Below are positions 8,192 to 17,131 of a stretch of DNA of 64,000 nt, piece by piece (the stretch's first letter is position 1; each line of letters starts with the position of its first letter). The notes under the pieces are model-generated. The model made no database searches and had not been told where the DNA came from. It saw only the letters and a list, made by a program, of their open reading frames with translations. Source of the stretch: Roseiarcus sp963775575. GTDB lineage: Bacteria; Pseudomonadota; Alphaproteobacteria; Rhizobiales; Beijerinckiaceae. Made by a program: the position numbers and the translations under genes. The stretch is taken from assembly GCA_963775575.1 (NCBI GenBank), contig CAVZJG010000002.1, positions 682,001-746,000 of the forward strand, given 5' to 3'.

Positions 8192-9085
8192 TTACGCGTT
8201 GAGCACGCCGGCGTGGACCATCGCGCGGCGGATTAACGCCTCGGTCGGCGGCCCGACCGGGATGAGGGGCAGGCGCGCCTCGTTGCGCGCATGGCCGAGC
8301 AGGCTCAGCGCGTATTTGGCCCCGCACACGCCGGGTTCGACGAAGATCGCGGCGTGCAGCGGCGTCAGCCGGTCCTGCAGGCGCAGCGCCTGGCCGAATT
8401 CGCCGTTCAGCGCGAATTCCATCAGTTCCGCGCATTGCGCGGGCGCGACGTTGGCGGTGACCGAAATGCAGCCGTCGGCGCCCGCCGCCATGCAGGCGAG
8501 CGCCGTCATATCTTCGCCCGAAAGCTGGATAAAGTCCGCTCCCATCGCGTGGCGTTGGCGCGAGATGCGCCCCACGTCGCCAGTGGCGTCCTTGACGCCG
8601 ACGATGTTCTTCAACTCGTACAGCCGCTTCATCGTGTCCACCGACATGTCGACGACGCTGCGCGAAGGGATGTTGTAAATGACGATGGGTATGCCGATGG
8701 CGTCGTTGATCGCGCGGAAATGCTGATACAGGCCTTCCTGGGTCGGCTTGTTGTAATAGGGCGTCACCACCAGCACCGCGTCGGCGCCGGCGTTTTCGGC
8801 GTGGCGCGCCAGTTCGATCGCCTCGAGCGTGTTGTTGGAGCCGGCGCCGGCGATGACCGGCACGCGGCCGCGCGCCTCGTCGATGCAAATGGTGACGGCG
8901 CGGCGGTGCTCCTCGTGGCTGAGCGTCGGGCTTTCGCCGGTCGTGCCGACCGGCACCAGCCCATGCGAGCCGGAGGCGATCTGCCAGTCGATCAAGGTTC
9001 GGTACGCCGGCTCGTCGATTTTCCCGTCCTTGAAGGGGGTGATGAGGGCCGGGATCGATCCGTGAAACTTGGCGCGCTTGTCCAT
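8192..9085 (-). CDS. dapA: 4-hydroxy-tetrahydrodipicolinate synthase
   Basis: Condenses pyruvate with aspartate semialdehyde, the first committed step of lysine and diaminopimelate synthesis. The 297-residue TIM-barrel protein shows IPALITPF, the GTTGES loop (residues 47-52), TPYYNKPTQEGLYQHF, Tyr137 in YNIPSR and the Schiff-base Lys165 in VGVKDATGD. The frame extends 19 codons upstream, but family homology begins at MDKRAKFHGS and a GGAAA sequence precedes it. It is upstream of smpB in a two-gene operon. Confidence 0.96.
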   Translation of the reverse strand: MDKRAKFHGSIPALITPFKDGKIDEPAYRTLIDWQIASGSHGLVPVGTTGESPTLSHEEHRRAVTICIDEARGRVPVIAGAGSNNTLEAIELARHAENAGADAVLVVTPYYNKPTQEGLYQHFRAINDAIGIPIVIYNIPSRSVVDMSVDTMKRLYELKNIVGVKDATGDVGRISRQRHAMGADFIQLSGEDMTALACMAAGADGCISVTANVAPAQCAELMEFALNGEFGQALRLQDRLTPLHAAIFVEPGVCGAKYALSLLGHARNEARLPLIPVGPPTEALIRRAMVHAGVLNA

Positions 9086-9244
9086 TTCGCGTTTCCAACT
9101 CGTCGTGGAACGGGCCCGCCCGCGGCGCGCCCGGATCGACACATAACCCCAAGAGCCGGCGTGGGAAAGGGGGAGAAGCCGAATGCGCCGTGGTTAACGG
9201 TTGCTCAGCAAAACCGGCGCAAGATTCCCGCCGAGGGTTTTCGG

Positions 9245-11473
9245 ATGATCGTGTTGCGTTTCGCCGCGGCGGCGGCGGGCTTGAGCGTGCTGTTTCTTGC
9301 CGGGCTCGGCGCGGAGCACGATGCGACGCGCCGGGCGCCGGTCGCGCGCGAGGCCGCGTCTGCGCCGCTTCAGGTCCCGGCGCGGCTCGTCACCGCCGCG
9401 CCGCGAACCGCGGCGACCCCCCCTGAGGGGGCGCCGAGCGCTCGAATCGCGGTCGGCGCGCCGGCCCCGCCGGCGTCCGTCGCCGAAATCGACCCGACGC
9501 CGATCGGCGCCATCGAGCCCGGGCCCGGACCTGCGCCCGCGCCGACCCCGAGCCCGGCCGCCGCGCCGGCGCCCGAGGCCAAGCCCGTCGCGCGGCTCGA
9601 CGCCGGCGCACTGGCCGCCGCCGGGGCGCTCTACCGCAAAGGCGACGCGGCGGGGGGCGACGCCGTCGCCAATAAAATCGCCGATCCGATCGAGCGCGCG
9701 GCGGCGGATTGGGCGGGTCTGCGCCTGGCCGCCGATCCCGACGACCGGCGCCTCGCCGCCTTCGCCGCCGCCCATCCCGACTGGCCGGACGAGGACTGGA
9801 TCAGAGGCGAGCAAGAGGCCCACCTCTATACCCAGCGCGCCGCGCCGCCGCTGATCGCCGCGGCGCTGGCGGGCGATCCGCCGCGCACCCCCGCCGGCAA
9901 GCTCGCCGCCGCGCGCGCCGCGCGCGCCGCCGGGCGGAGCGAGGAGGCGACGTCGGTCGTGCGCGCGCTATGGCGCGACGACGATCTCGACGCCTGGACC
10001 GAGCGCGCGATTCTCGGGGAGTTCGCCACGGCGCTGACGCGCGCCGACCACAAGTATCGCGCCGACCGGCTGCTCTACGCCGAAAAGACCGAACCGGCGA
10101 TGCGCGCGGCGGCGCTCGCCGGCTCGGACGAAGTCGCGCTCGCCCGCGCGCGCGTCATCGCGATGCGCGGCCCGCTGCCGGCGCGCGCGATCGCCGCCGT
10201 GCCCGCCGCGCTGCAGGGCGATCCCGGCCTCACCTTCGCGCGCGTTCAGGACGCGCGCCGCGCCAATCGGGCGCTGGAGGCCGCCGCCTGGCTCAAGCGC
10301 GCGCCGAGCGAGCCGGGCACGCTGATCGACCCGGACAAGTGGTGGAGCGAACAGCGCATGGTCGCGCGCGAACTGCTCGACCTCGGCGAATACGAAAAAG
10401 CCTACGAAATCTGCGCGGCGGCGGCGCCCGCCTCCGTCCCGGCGCGCGTCGACGCGGCGTTTCACGCCGGCTGGATCGCGCTGCGCTTCGTCGACGACGC
10501 GCCGGAGGCGGCGCGCCGCTTCGCCGCGGCGAGCGCGGTCGCCGCGACGCCGCTGTCGATCGCGCGCGCGGCGTATTGGCAGGGGCGCGCCGCCGAGGCG
10601 ATGGGCCAAGACGAGGAGGCGCGCCGCTTTTACGAGCGCGCCGCGCTTCACCCGATCGCCTATTACGGCCAACTGGCGGCTAAGCGCCTGGGCCGCGCCG
10701 AGGTCGCGTTGCGCGCGCCGGCGATCGTCGCTCGCGGCGACGATCGCCAGGAGGCGACGCGCGTCGTCGAATGGCTCTACGCCGCAGGCCTCGACGACCT
10801 CGCCGCGTCTCTGGCCGAAGCGGCGGCCGGCCGCTGGCGCGACGAGGCGCAGATCGCCGCGCTCGCCGAAGTCGTGGCGGCCCACGCCGATGCGACCACC
10901 AATGTCGAATTTGGCAAGATCGCGACCGAACGCGGCTTCGCCGTCGACGCCGCGGCGTTCCCGACCTTCGGCGTGCCGTCCTTCGCGCCGCTGCCGCATT
11001 CGGCGGACCTGGCGAGCGTCTACGCGGTGGCGCGCCAGGAGAGCGAATTCGCCTGGCGCTCGGTCTCGGGCGCCGGCGCCAAGGGCCTGATGCAGATCCT
11101 GCCTTCGACCGCGCAAGAGACCGCGCGCCGCGTCGGCGTCGCCTTCGACCCCTCGCGCCTCGGCGCCGATCCCGCGTTCAACCTCCAGCTCGGCGCCGCG
11201 TATCTCGGCCAGTTGATGGAGGACGAGGGCGGCTCGCTGGAACTCGCCTTGGCCGCCTACAACGCCGGCGGCGGGCGCGTCGCGCAATGGCTCGCCGCCT
11301 ACGGCGATCCGCGCACCGGGAAAATCGATCCGGTCGACTGGGTCGAGCGCATCCCGTTCGACGAGACGCGCGACTATGTCGAGCGGGTGAGCGAAAACCT
11401 CGGCGTCTATCGCGCCCGCTTCGCCGCCGCGACCGGCGCGCCGCCCGAACAGGGAGCGCGGGCGGCCGACTGA
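9245..11473 (+). CDS. Soluble lytic murein transglycosylase (SLT family)
   Basis: Periplasmic enzyme cleaving the MurNAc-GlcNAc bond of peptidoglycan. From the ATG at 9245 (GAGGG upstream) it has 742 residues: a signal peptide (about 1-25), an Ala/Pro-rich low-complexity linker (about 80-120), a long alpha-helical superhelical U-domain region, and a C-terminal SLT domain with the catalytic Glu in ARQESEF, then GAKGLMQILPSTA, FNLQLGAAYLGQL and ALAAYNAGGGRV. The architecture matches Slt70-type enzymes. It is divergent from dapA, about 160 bases apart. Confidence 0.92.
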   Translation: MIVLRFAAAAAGLSVLFLAGLGAEHDATRRAPVAREAASAPLQVPARLVTAAPRTAATPPEGAPSARIAVGAPAPPASVAEIDPTPIGAIEPGPGPAPAPTPSPAAAPAPEAKPVARLDAGALAAAGALYRKGDAAGGDAVANKIADPIERAAADWAGLRLAADPDDRRLAAFAAAHPDWPDEDWIRGEQEAHLYTQRAAPPLIAAALAGDPPRTPAGKLAAARAARAAGRSEEATSVVRALWRDDDLDAWTERAILGEFATALTRADHKYRADRLLYAEKTEPAMRAAALAGSDEVALARARVIAMRGPLPARAIAAVPAALQGDPGLTFARVQDARRANRALEAAAWLKRAPSEPGTLIDPDKWWSEQRMVARELLDLGEYEKAYEICAAAAPASVPARVDAAFHAGWIALRFVDDAPEAARRFAAASAVAATPLSIARAAYWQGRAAEAMGQDEEARRFYERAALHPIAYYGQLAAKRLGRAEVALRAPAIVARGDDRQEATRVVEWLYAAGLDDLAASLAEAAAGRWRDEAQIAALAEVVAAHADATTNVEFGKIATERGFAVDAAAFPTFGVPSFAPLPHSADLASVYAVARQESEFAWRSVSGAGAKGLMQILPSTAQETARRVGVAFDPSRLGADPAFNLQLGAAYLGQLMEDEGGSLELALAAYNAGGGRVAQWLAAYGDPRTGKIDPVDWVERIPFDETRDYVERVSENLGVYRARFAAATGAPPEQGARAAD

Positions 11474-11509
11474 TACGGCTTCCGGGTGAAGCGTTCGTCG
11501 GAAGACGGG

Positions 11510-11553
11510 CGCTGTGCCGGATCCGTGCTCGGCGTCAAGGCCAAGCCCGTTTC
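11510..11553 (+). repeat. 44-bp dispersed repeat, copy A
   Basis: This 44-base stretch, just after the transglycosylase stop, matches 39960-40003 on the opposite strand with one mismatch. Both copies are intergenic. It is probably part of a genome-wide dispersed element. No function is visible. Confidence 0.75.
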
Positions 11554-11665
11554 GCCCGGCCGAATGCTACGCGTTCGCCTGGACTTGACGGCGACGATCC
11601 GATGTGGCCGCCGACACATGTTTCGATCGCTGGCGCCGCGCGTCATCGCCCGGCAAGCCTCGCCC

Positions 11666-12118
11666 TCACGGGCAGCTCGGCCCGCCCTTGCCGACCTCGA
11701 ACCCCCTCAGCACCACGCGCCACGAGGCGAGGGCGATGCGCGCCGAGGATGGCGCATCGAGGCGGCCGCAGATCACCGCTTCGTCGATCTTGACGTAGGC
11801 GTTGACGCCGGTGGCGAGGAAGTCGATCGGGGCCGCCGTCTTCTCCGTCGCCGTCACCGTCTCGGTGTACGAGCCCGGCGTCGCCGGCGTCAGCCCGACG
11901 GTGATCTCGCCGTCCTTCGGCGCGGCGGTCCCGAGCTTCGAGAGGCGCGGCGCGCCGACGACGACCTGGCCGTCGACGACGGCGACGGGAATCGTCAGCT
12001 CCTGGCCGGGCTTGATGTCGAACGGCGTCGGCTTCTGCGGCAAGTCGTCCGCCGAGCACGGCGCGACAAGGAGAAGCGAGAGCGCCGCGGCGCTGGCGCG
12101 AGTGACGAAGGTTCCCAT
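11666..12118 (-). CDS. Exported hypothetical protein, paralogue 1
   Basis: Protein of 150 residues with a signal peptide (about 1-23, ending near APCSA), so probably periplasmic. I do not recognise the family. The mature part is beta-rich in appearance, with TPFDIKPGQELTIPVAVVD, GEITVGL, a central ICGRLDAP and a C-terminal GFEVGKGGPSC. It is clearly homologous to the next gene upstream on the same strand (12197-12700) across the mature part, including both Cys residues, which may form a disulphide. The pair looks like a tandem duplication, about 80 bases apart. There is no neighbour that suggests a role. Confidence 0.75.
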   Translation of the reverse strand: MGTFVTRASAAALSLLLVAPCSADDLPQKPTPFDIKPGQELTIPVAVVDGQVVVGAPRLSKLGTAAPKDGEITVGLTPATPGSYTETVTATEKTAAPIDFLATGVNAYVKIDEAVICGRLDAPSSARIALASWRVVLRGFEVGKGGPSCP

Positions 12119-12196
12119 GGCTCCTCGCTGGCGATCACCGATGCAAGCCAGTCTAGCGCCGTCGCCGCCGCCGCCAAGCTGACGAAGCGCCGCGCC

Positions 12197-12700
12197 CTAC
12201 TCGCAGCTCCCGGCGCCCTTGCCGACTTCGAAGCCGTTGAGCCGGAATTGCCATGGCACCGAGCCGATGTGGGCGGCGATCGGCGCGTCGAGCCGGCCGC
12301 AGATCTCCGTTTCGTCGATCTTGATGTCGCCGTTGAGCCCGGTGACGAGGAAATTGATCGGCTGCGCGGTCTTCTCGACCACGGCGATCTGGTTATAGAG
12401 CGTCCCCTGCTCGCGCTCGAGCCCGACCGTGATCTCGCCGTCATTGGGCGGACTCGCGCCGAGCTTGGCGAGGCGCGGAACGCCGGCCACGGCCTTGCCG
12501 TCGACGATCGCGATCGGAATCGTCAGCTCCATCCCCGTCTTGAGGTCGAAGGGCTGGGTCTTCAGGTGCGGCGGCGCGGCGTGGCGCAGCGCGGCATGAC
12601 GCGGCGCCGGGTGGCGGCGCGGCGGGAAGTGGCGCGGCGCGGCGGCGGCGAGCGTAGCCCCGAGCGCCAGGGCGAGCGCGGAAATGACGACGATCCTCAT
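12197..12700 (-). CDS. Exported hypothetical protein, paralogue 2
   Basis: Protein of 167 residues with a signal peptide (about 1-21). It is a paralogue of the downstream gene (11666-12118), sharing the PFDLKTGMELTIPIAIVDG, LAKLG, DGEITVGL, ICGRLDAP and GFEVGKGAGSC segments in the same order. It differs by a His/Arg/Pro-rich insert (about residues 22-46) between signal peptide and domain, which might bind metal or anionic polymer. Family not recognised. Confidence 0.75.
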   Translation of the reverse strand: MRIVVISALALALGATLAAAAPRHFPPRRHPAPRHAALRHAAPPHLKTQPFDLKTGMELTIPIAIVDGKAVAGVPRLAKLGASPPNDGEITVGLEREQGTLYNQIAVVEKTAQPINFLVTGLNGDIKIDETEICGRLDAPIAAHIGSVPWQFRLNGFEVGKGAGSCE

Positions 12701-12826
12701 GGCGCCTCTCAGCGACGGGTTGGCCGGGCCAGTCTACTCCTGCCGTCGGCCGCGCCAAGCCGGGACGCGGAACCTCGCCACAGCGGTCTCACCGCGCCCC
12801 GGCGATCCTCGTCCTGCGATTACCGG

Positions 12827-12926
12827 TTACGGTGATGGGGTGGACGGCTTTCCTCTGATGGATAGTGACAACGACCATCATGGCACACCGATGCCGCTCG
12901 GGGCGCTGTCCACCCCATCACCGTAA
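12827..12926. mobile_element. MITE-like palindromic element, copy 1
   Basis: A 100-bp element with perfect 19-bp inverted ends, TTACGGTGATGGGGTGGAC at 12827-12845 and its complement at 12908-12926, and no coding frame. A related copy in opposite orientation lies at 19302-19384. Its size, perfect ends and duplication suggest a miniature element moved in trans. The RAYT transposase 7 kb away has ends that also begin TTACGGTGA, a possible source of the activity. Confidence 0.7.
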
Positions 12927-12963
12927 TCCCGCGGCGGAGGGTTACCGGTTTCCCATCCCTCCC

Positions 12964-12994
12964 AAAAAAGGGGCGGGATATACAATCCCGCCCC
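12964..12994 (-). terminator. Rho-independent terminator of the polyol operon
   Basis: A perfect 10-bp stem (GGGGCGGGAT with ATCCCGCCCC) around a 5-base loop is followed on the minus strand by TTTTTT. It lies 15-45 bases past the stop of the binding-protein gene. Confidence 0.88.
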
Positions 12995-13008
12995 GAAGAT
13001 TAGGTCAC

Positions 13009-13968
13009 TTACTTGATCGCACCGGACTTCTTGTGAATCTTGATGAATTCCTCGACGTTGTCCTTGTTGACCAACGGGCAGTCGATGTCGGTGTCAATTT
13101 GAGTGATCTTTCCAGTCAGGAGGTCGTGAGCGACGCTGATATTCTTGGCCGCCAGATCATAGGCGTTCTGCAGCGACGTCGACGTCATTCTGCCCGACTG
13201 GATCAGCAGCATCGCTTCTGCGGTGCCGTCAACCCCATAGCTGAGGATGTTCTTGAACTTCGGGTCGTCTTTGATGACTTCCAACGCCCCGGAGGCCATG
13301 TTGTCATTCATGGAAATAATGGCGTCGATCTTGGGGTTGGCCTGGACCCAGTCTTCCATATAGCGCATGGCTTCTTCTTTGTTCCAATGAGCAATCTGCT
13401 CACCGACGATCTTGACGTCCGGACGCTTGTCGAAGAATTCCTTTTGCCACGATAGACGACGCGCATCGGCGTGCATGTTGCCGGGAGGTCCATTCAGAAC
13501 GACGACCTTGGCGTCCTTCGGCACCTGGGTGACGGCCACGCGGGCGTTGACGGCCGCCTGCATATAGGGATCCGCGTCGACCGACGACGATCCCGGGATG
13601 TTCTTGATGCGAGCGTTGGTCGTGATCACCTTGACGCCGTCCTTGACCGCTCGTTCGACGTACGGACGTTGAGCCTCGCCGTTGTTCGGCTGAACAATGA
13701 TCAAGTCATATTTGTTGGCGACGGCGTTCTCGATGAAGGCGTTCTCTTTGGCGTCGTCAGCCTGAGAATCCATCACGTCGAGTTTCATATCAGGATACTT
13801 CTTTGCCTCGTCCATAATGCCGTTCGTCAGCCATGCGGCGAAGGAATCCGCCTGGGCGCGAGCGATAAATGCGACCTTGTAGTCGCGGGCCTGACCAACC
13901 GTTGCGGTCGCCAGGCACATGGTGGCGACAGCCGCAACGGCTCCGATTGTCTTCAGAAGGGTTTTCAC
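13009..13968 (-). CDS. Sugar/polyol ABC transporter, periplasmic binding protein
   Basis: Solute receptor of 319 residues of the RbsB/Peripla_BP_4 type. It has a signal peptide (about 1-27, ending VGQA), then DYKVAFIARAQADSFAAWL, KYDLIIVQPNNGEA and ISMNDNMASGALEVIKDD, typical of pentose, hexose and polyol receptors. The start is a GTG at 13968 behind a strong GAGGAGAAA site. It is the last gene of a minus-strand operon with permease, ATPase and a polyol dehydrogenase. Context suggests xylitol or a similar polyol as ligand; that is an inference. Base composition is lower in GC than flanking core genes. Confidence 0.92.
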   Translation of the reverse strand: MKTLLKTIGAVAAVATMCLATATVGQARDYKVAFIARAQADSFAAWLTNGIMDEAKKYPDMKLDVMDSQADDAKENAFIENAVANKYDLIIVQPNNGEAQRPYVERAVKDGVKVITTNARIKNIPGSSSVDADPYMQAAVNARVAVTQVPKDAKVVVLNGPPGNMHADARRLSWQKEFFDKRPDVKIVGEQIAHWNKEEAMRYMEDWVQANPKIDAIISMNDNMASGALEVIKDDPKFKNILSYGVDGTAEAMLLIQSGRMTSTSLQNAYDLAAKNISVAHDLLTGKITQIDTDIDCPLVNKDNVEEFIKIHKKSGAIK

Positions 13969-14051
13969 GGGTTTCTCCTCTTACGTTGGTTACCAGAGAA
14001 AGGGAATTAACCAGATGATATAATCCCCCTACCTTTCCCAAACACACCGTA

Positions 14052-15059
14052 TTATGGCTTTTCCTCCTTTGGTTCACTAGGTATCTTCGCCGCGCCCAGC
14101 GTCTTCCTGGTGCGGTTCAGCTTGGCCCACATATCGTATCCGACAGCCAACGCAATAATTGCGCCCTTGATGACTTGCTGTAGGTACGAATCCACTCCCG
14201 TCAGGTTCATAATATTATTTAAGAAGCCAACGATAAACGCGCCGGCCAAAGTTCCCCCCGCGGTTCCAAGACCGCCGGAAAAGCTCGTTCCGCCGATGAT
14301 CGCAGCTGTCAGGGCTTCGAATTCATAACCCTGACCGGAATTGGGGGCGCCGACATTGGTTCGAGACATCAACAGAATGCCGGCCAGGCCGACAAAGGCG
14401 CCGTTGATGAGATATGCTCCAATCTTGACCCGTCCAATGTTGATGCCTGACGCCCTGGCGGCCTCCTCGTTTCCTCCCACCGCGTATAATGAGCGGCCAA
14501 AGCTGGTTTGACCGAGAATGTACCAGGTCAGAATGCCAACGATGATCATAAATATCACCGGGATCGGCACAAACCCTAACCGTCCCTGACCAAACCAGAT
14601 GTAGTCGCCAATTTGATAAATATTTTGACCTCGCGTAAAAAGAAGGGAACATCCTCTAGCCATCGCCAGCATCGCCAGAGTCGCAATAAACGCCGGAATA
14701 CGGAAGTATCTAACCATGATTCCATTAATATAATTGCATATCACTCCAAACAATATTCCGGCGGCAAAGGCGCCAGTCATTGACCCCGTTTCCTTATAGA
14801 CGTATACAGACATCACGCCCGCCAGAGCTAAAACCGATCCACAGGAGAGGTCAAGCAAACCAGCGATGATCAGTAATGTTTCGCCAAACGCTAAAATCGT
14901 CGTAACGGAAATCTGGGCGGAAATGTTAGCGATGTTTCGTGTCGAGAAAAAATTCTCATTCAGCACGCCACAGACGATAATCATCACGACCACAACCATG
15001 TAAATGGAGTATCGCGACTTTATCTTTTGCCAAGTGTCCCTTGTTATCAGGTTAGCCAT
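14052..15059 (-). CDS. Sugar/polyol ABC transporter permease (RbsC type)
   Basis: Inner-membrane permease of 335 residues with about ten hydrophobic segments, BPD_transp_2 family. Diagnostic stretches include LLIIAGLLDLSCGSVLALAG, GGNEEAARASGI and AAIIGGTSFSGGLGT, the last being a near-universal RbsC/XylH signature. A GGCGAGG site precedes the ATG. It lies 37 bases after the ATPase and 83 bases before the receptor gene. GC content and codon use (AT-ending codons in the membrane segments) are visibly unlike the flanking chromosome, pointing to acquisition from another lineage. Confidence 0.93.
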   Translation of the reverse strand: MANLITRDTWQKIKSRYSIYMVVVVMIIVCGVLNENFFSTRNIANISAQISVTTILAFGETLLIIAGLLDLSCGSVLALAGVMSVYVYKETGSMTGAFAAGILFGVICNYINGIMVRYFRIPAFIATLAMLAMARGCSLLFTRGQNIYQIGDYIWFGQGRLGFVPIPVIFMIIVGILTWYILGQTSFGRSLYAVGGNEEAARASGINIGRVKIGAYLINGAFVGLAGILLMSRTNVGAPNSGQGYEFEALTAAIIGGTSFSGGLGTAGGTLAGAFIVGFLNNIMNLTGVDSYLQQVIKGAIIALAVGYDMWAKLNRTRKTLGAAKIPSEPKEEKP

Positions 15060-15096
15060 CGTCCTCGCCTTTGCATCTCTTCCGCCCGCTGCTATA

Positions 15097-16599
15097 TCAA
15101 CCCGCGTTTACGATATTCATCGCGTATCGCATGATCTTCTCTTGAGAGAACTCCGCCCGCTTAAGCTCTCCGGCTACTTGTCCCTCAGCCATAACATATA
15201 TACGGTCACACATGCCGATCAGTTCGGGAAGTTCGGAAGACACCATAACGATCGACCTACCTTCCTTCACAAGGTTCGTCATCAACTTGTATATTTCGAA
15301 CTTTGCGCCTACGTCGATTCCTCGAGTTGGCTCATCCAGAATAAGAACTTCCGGCTCCCGCAGCATCCACTTTGATAGAACAACTTTTTGCTGATTCCCG
15401 CCGCTTAACGTACTGACCGGCACATCAATAGATGACATTTTGACATTGATTCGGCCGCAGATTTCCTTGACCTTGCTTCTTTCCTTTGCCTTATAGAGGT
15501 GACCATTTTGGAAAAATTGCTCCATCGAAGCCAGGGAGACGTTTTCTTTGACATCTCTGACTGAAACAATACCGAAGCGTCTCCGGTCCTCGGAAAGCAT
15601 TACGATGCCGCCTCTAATACTATCTTGAACAGTTCTTAATTTGGAAGCTTTTCCGCGAATTTTTATGGTCCCTTGAGTATGCTCATCAAGACCAAAAAGC
15701 GCCCTTACCGTCTCTGTCCGGCCTGCCCCGACAAGACCGGCAAGGCCGACAATCTCGCCTTCTTTCACGTTGAAGGAAACGTCATTAAATCCGCTGGGCC
15801 CACTGAAGTGCTCCACATCCAGAACCACGTCGCCATGAGGAACGTCTTCCTTGGGATACCCGTGTCCAAGAGCGCGCCCCACCATGAGCGCGATGACAGA
15901 GTCGATGTCGAACTGGTCTTTCGGTCGTGTTTCGACGACCTTTCCATCTCGCAGAACTGAGATTTCGTCGGCGATTCGGAAGATCTCGTCGATTTTGTGG
16001 GAAATGTACACAATTGCCTTCCCGCGAGCGCGAAGATCGGCAATTTTCTCAAAAAGGATCTCAATTTCTTTGTTGGTGATGGAAGAGGTGGGCTCGTCCA
16101 TGATAATAATGTCTGCGTCACGGGAAATGGCTTTGAGAATTTCCAACATTTGGAGATTGGATATCGACAGGTCCTTAAGTTTTGTTTCCGGATCAAAATG
16201 AAGGTGTTCCTGCTTGAGCAGTTCGAGGGTTCTTTCTCGGATGGATTTCCAGTCGATACGACCATAATGTTTCTTCGGCCAACGTCCGACAAATAGACTT
16301 TCTTCGATAGACATTTCAGGCATATAGTTCAATTCCTGGAAGATCATAGAAATGCCGAGTTCACCCGCTTTGATGGGAGATTCGATGTTGACTTTCTCTC
16401 CGCGGACGAAAGTGTCTCCGCTATCCGGCTGGTAAATTCCATTAATGATCTTCATCAATGTTGATTTTCCCGCGCCGTTTTCGCCGCACAGCCCATGAAC
16501 CGAATGTTCCTTAACAGAAAAACTAACGTCATCGAGTGCTTGTACACCGGGAAACGATTTGCTTATGTGCTTGACTTCAAGAACGTTATTTTGGGTCAT
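15097..16599 (-). CDS. Sugar/polyol ABC transporter ATP-binding protein (RbsA/XylG type)
   Basis: Double-cassette ATPase of 500 residues. The first cassette has Walker A GENGAGKSTLMK, signature LSISNLQML and Walker B IIIMDEPTSS; the second has a degenerate GLVGAGRTE loop, signature LSGGNQQK and ILDEPTRGIDV, the usual RbsA asymmetry. The frame extends about 98 codons upstream, but that part lies over the xylulokinase remnant. The Met at 16599 has a GGAGGGG site 6 bases upstream and starts the family homology. It powers the permease encoded next. Confidence 0.94.
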   Translation of the reverse strand: MTQNNVLEVKHISKSFPGVQALDDVSFSVKEHSVHGLCGENGAGKSTLMKIINGIYQPDSGDTFVRGEKVNIESPIKAGELGISMIFQELNYMPEMSIEESLFVGRWPKKHYGRIDWKSIRERTLELLKQEHLHFDPETKLKDLSISNLQMLEILKAISRDADIIIMDEPTSSITNKEIEILFEKIADLRARGKAIVYISHKIDEIFRIADEISVLRDGKVVETRPKDQFDIDSVIALMVGRALGHGYPKEDVPHGDVVLDVEHFSGPSGFNDVSFNVKEGEIVGLAGLVGAGRTETVRALFGLDEHTQGTIKIRGKASKLRTVQDSIRGGIVMLSEDRRRFGIVSVRDVKENVSLASMEQFFQNGHLYKAKERSKVKEICGRINVKMSSIDVPVSTLSGGNQQKVVLSKWMLREPEVLILDEPTRGIDVGAKFEIYKLMTNLVKEGRSIVMVSSELPELIGMCDRIYVMAEGQVAGELKRAEFSQEKIMRYAMNIVNAG

Positions 16600-16654
16600 G
16601 CCCCTCCTCCATGCGACGAGTCTATCTATTAGCGCTACTTTGGTTCGACCTCGT

Positions 16655-17131
16655 TCAGGTGAGGCAGAGGAAGCAGTGGTGGAATTGGCGTCCGGCTGAT
16701 TCAAGGAGCGCGGTGATGACCGCTCTTCGGATCTCCGCCAGGTGAGCGGGGATGACGCCGACCTTCTCGAACCAAACCGCCCGACCGCCGAAGGCGGCGG
16801 CGAGCCGTTCGTTGTCGGGCGCGGTCTCCGTATCGTTCCAAGGCTTGGCTGGGCGGATCGCCGTTCCTGCCGCATCGAGGACAAAAAGGCCATGCTGCTG
16901 GCCGGAGACGCCGATGCAGCGGATCTCGCCGGCAGGCAGGACGGACCGGTTCAGCGCCATGCGCGCGGACGCGATCATAGCATCGACCCGGCTCTACCGA
17001 TGCCGTTCGCGGGCGCCGCTGTCGCGCTCGATCAGACTTTGGACGGCGTATCCGCGACCGCGCACGCGCCCGCAATCGTAGATGACAAGAGCCTTGGTCC
17101 TCTGCGTTTCGCAGTCGACTCCGATAAACAT
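16655..17131 (-). pseudogene. xylB: Xylulokinase remnant
   Basis: Starting at ATG 17131 the minus strand reads MFIGVDCETQRTKALVIYD, the start of xylulokinase (FGGY family, normally MFIGIDCGTQGTK). After 45 codons it meets a TAG (16994-16996). Another frame then resumes xylulokinase with AGEIRCIGVSGQQHGLFVLD and RPAKPWNDTETAPDNERLAA, and homology ends near 16700. So the 5' third survives with an internal deletion/frameshift and the other two thirds are gone. The glycine-rich ATP loop is also damaged (GTQ to ETQ). An intact copy would phosphorylate xylulose made by the adjacent dehydrogenase. Confidence 0.85.

Noticed and set aside
12831..12922. The palindrome near 12.88 kb as a CRISPR or terminator
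   Set aside because: Only one inverted pair, no spacer array, and the real operon terminator with a U-tract lies at 12964-12994.
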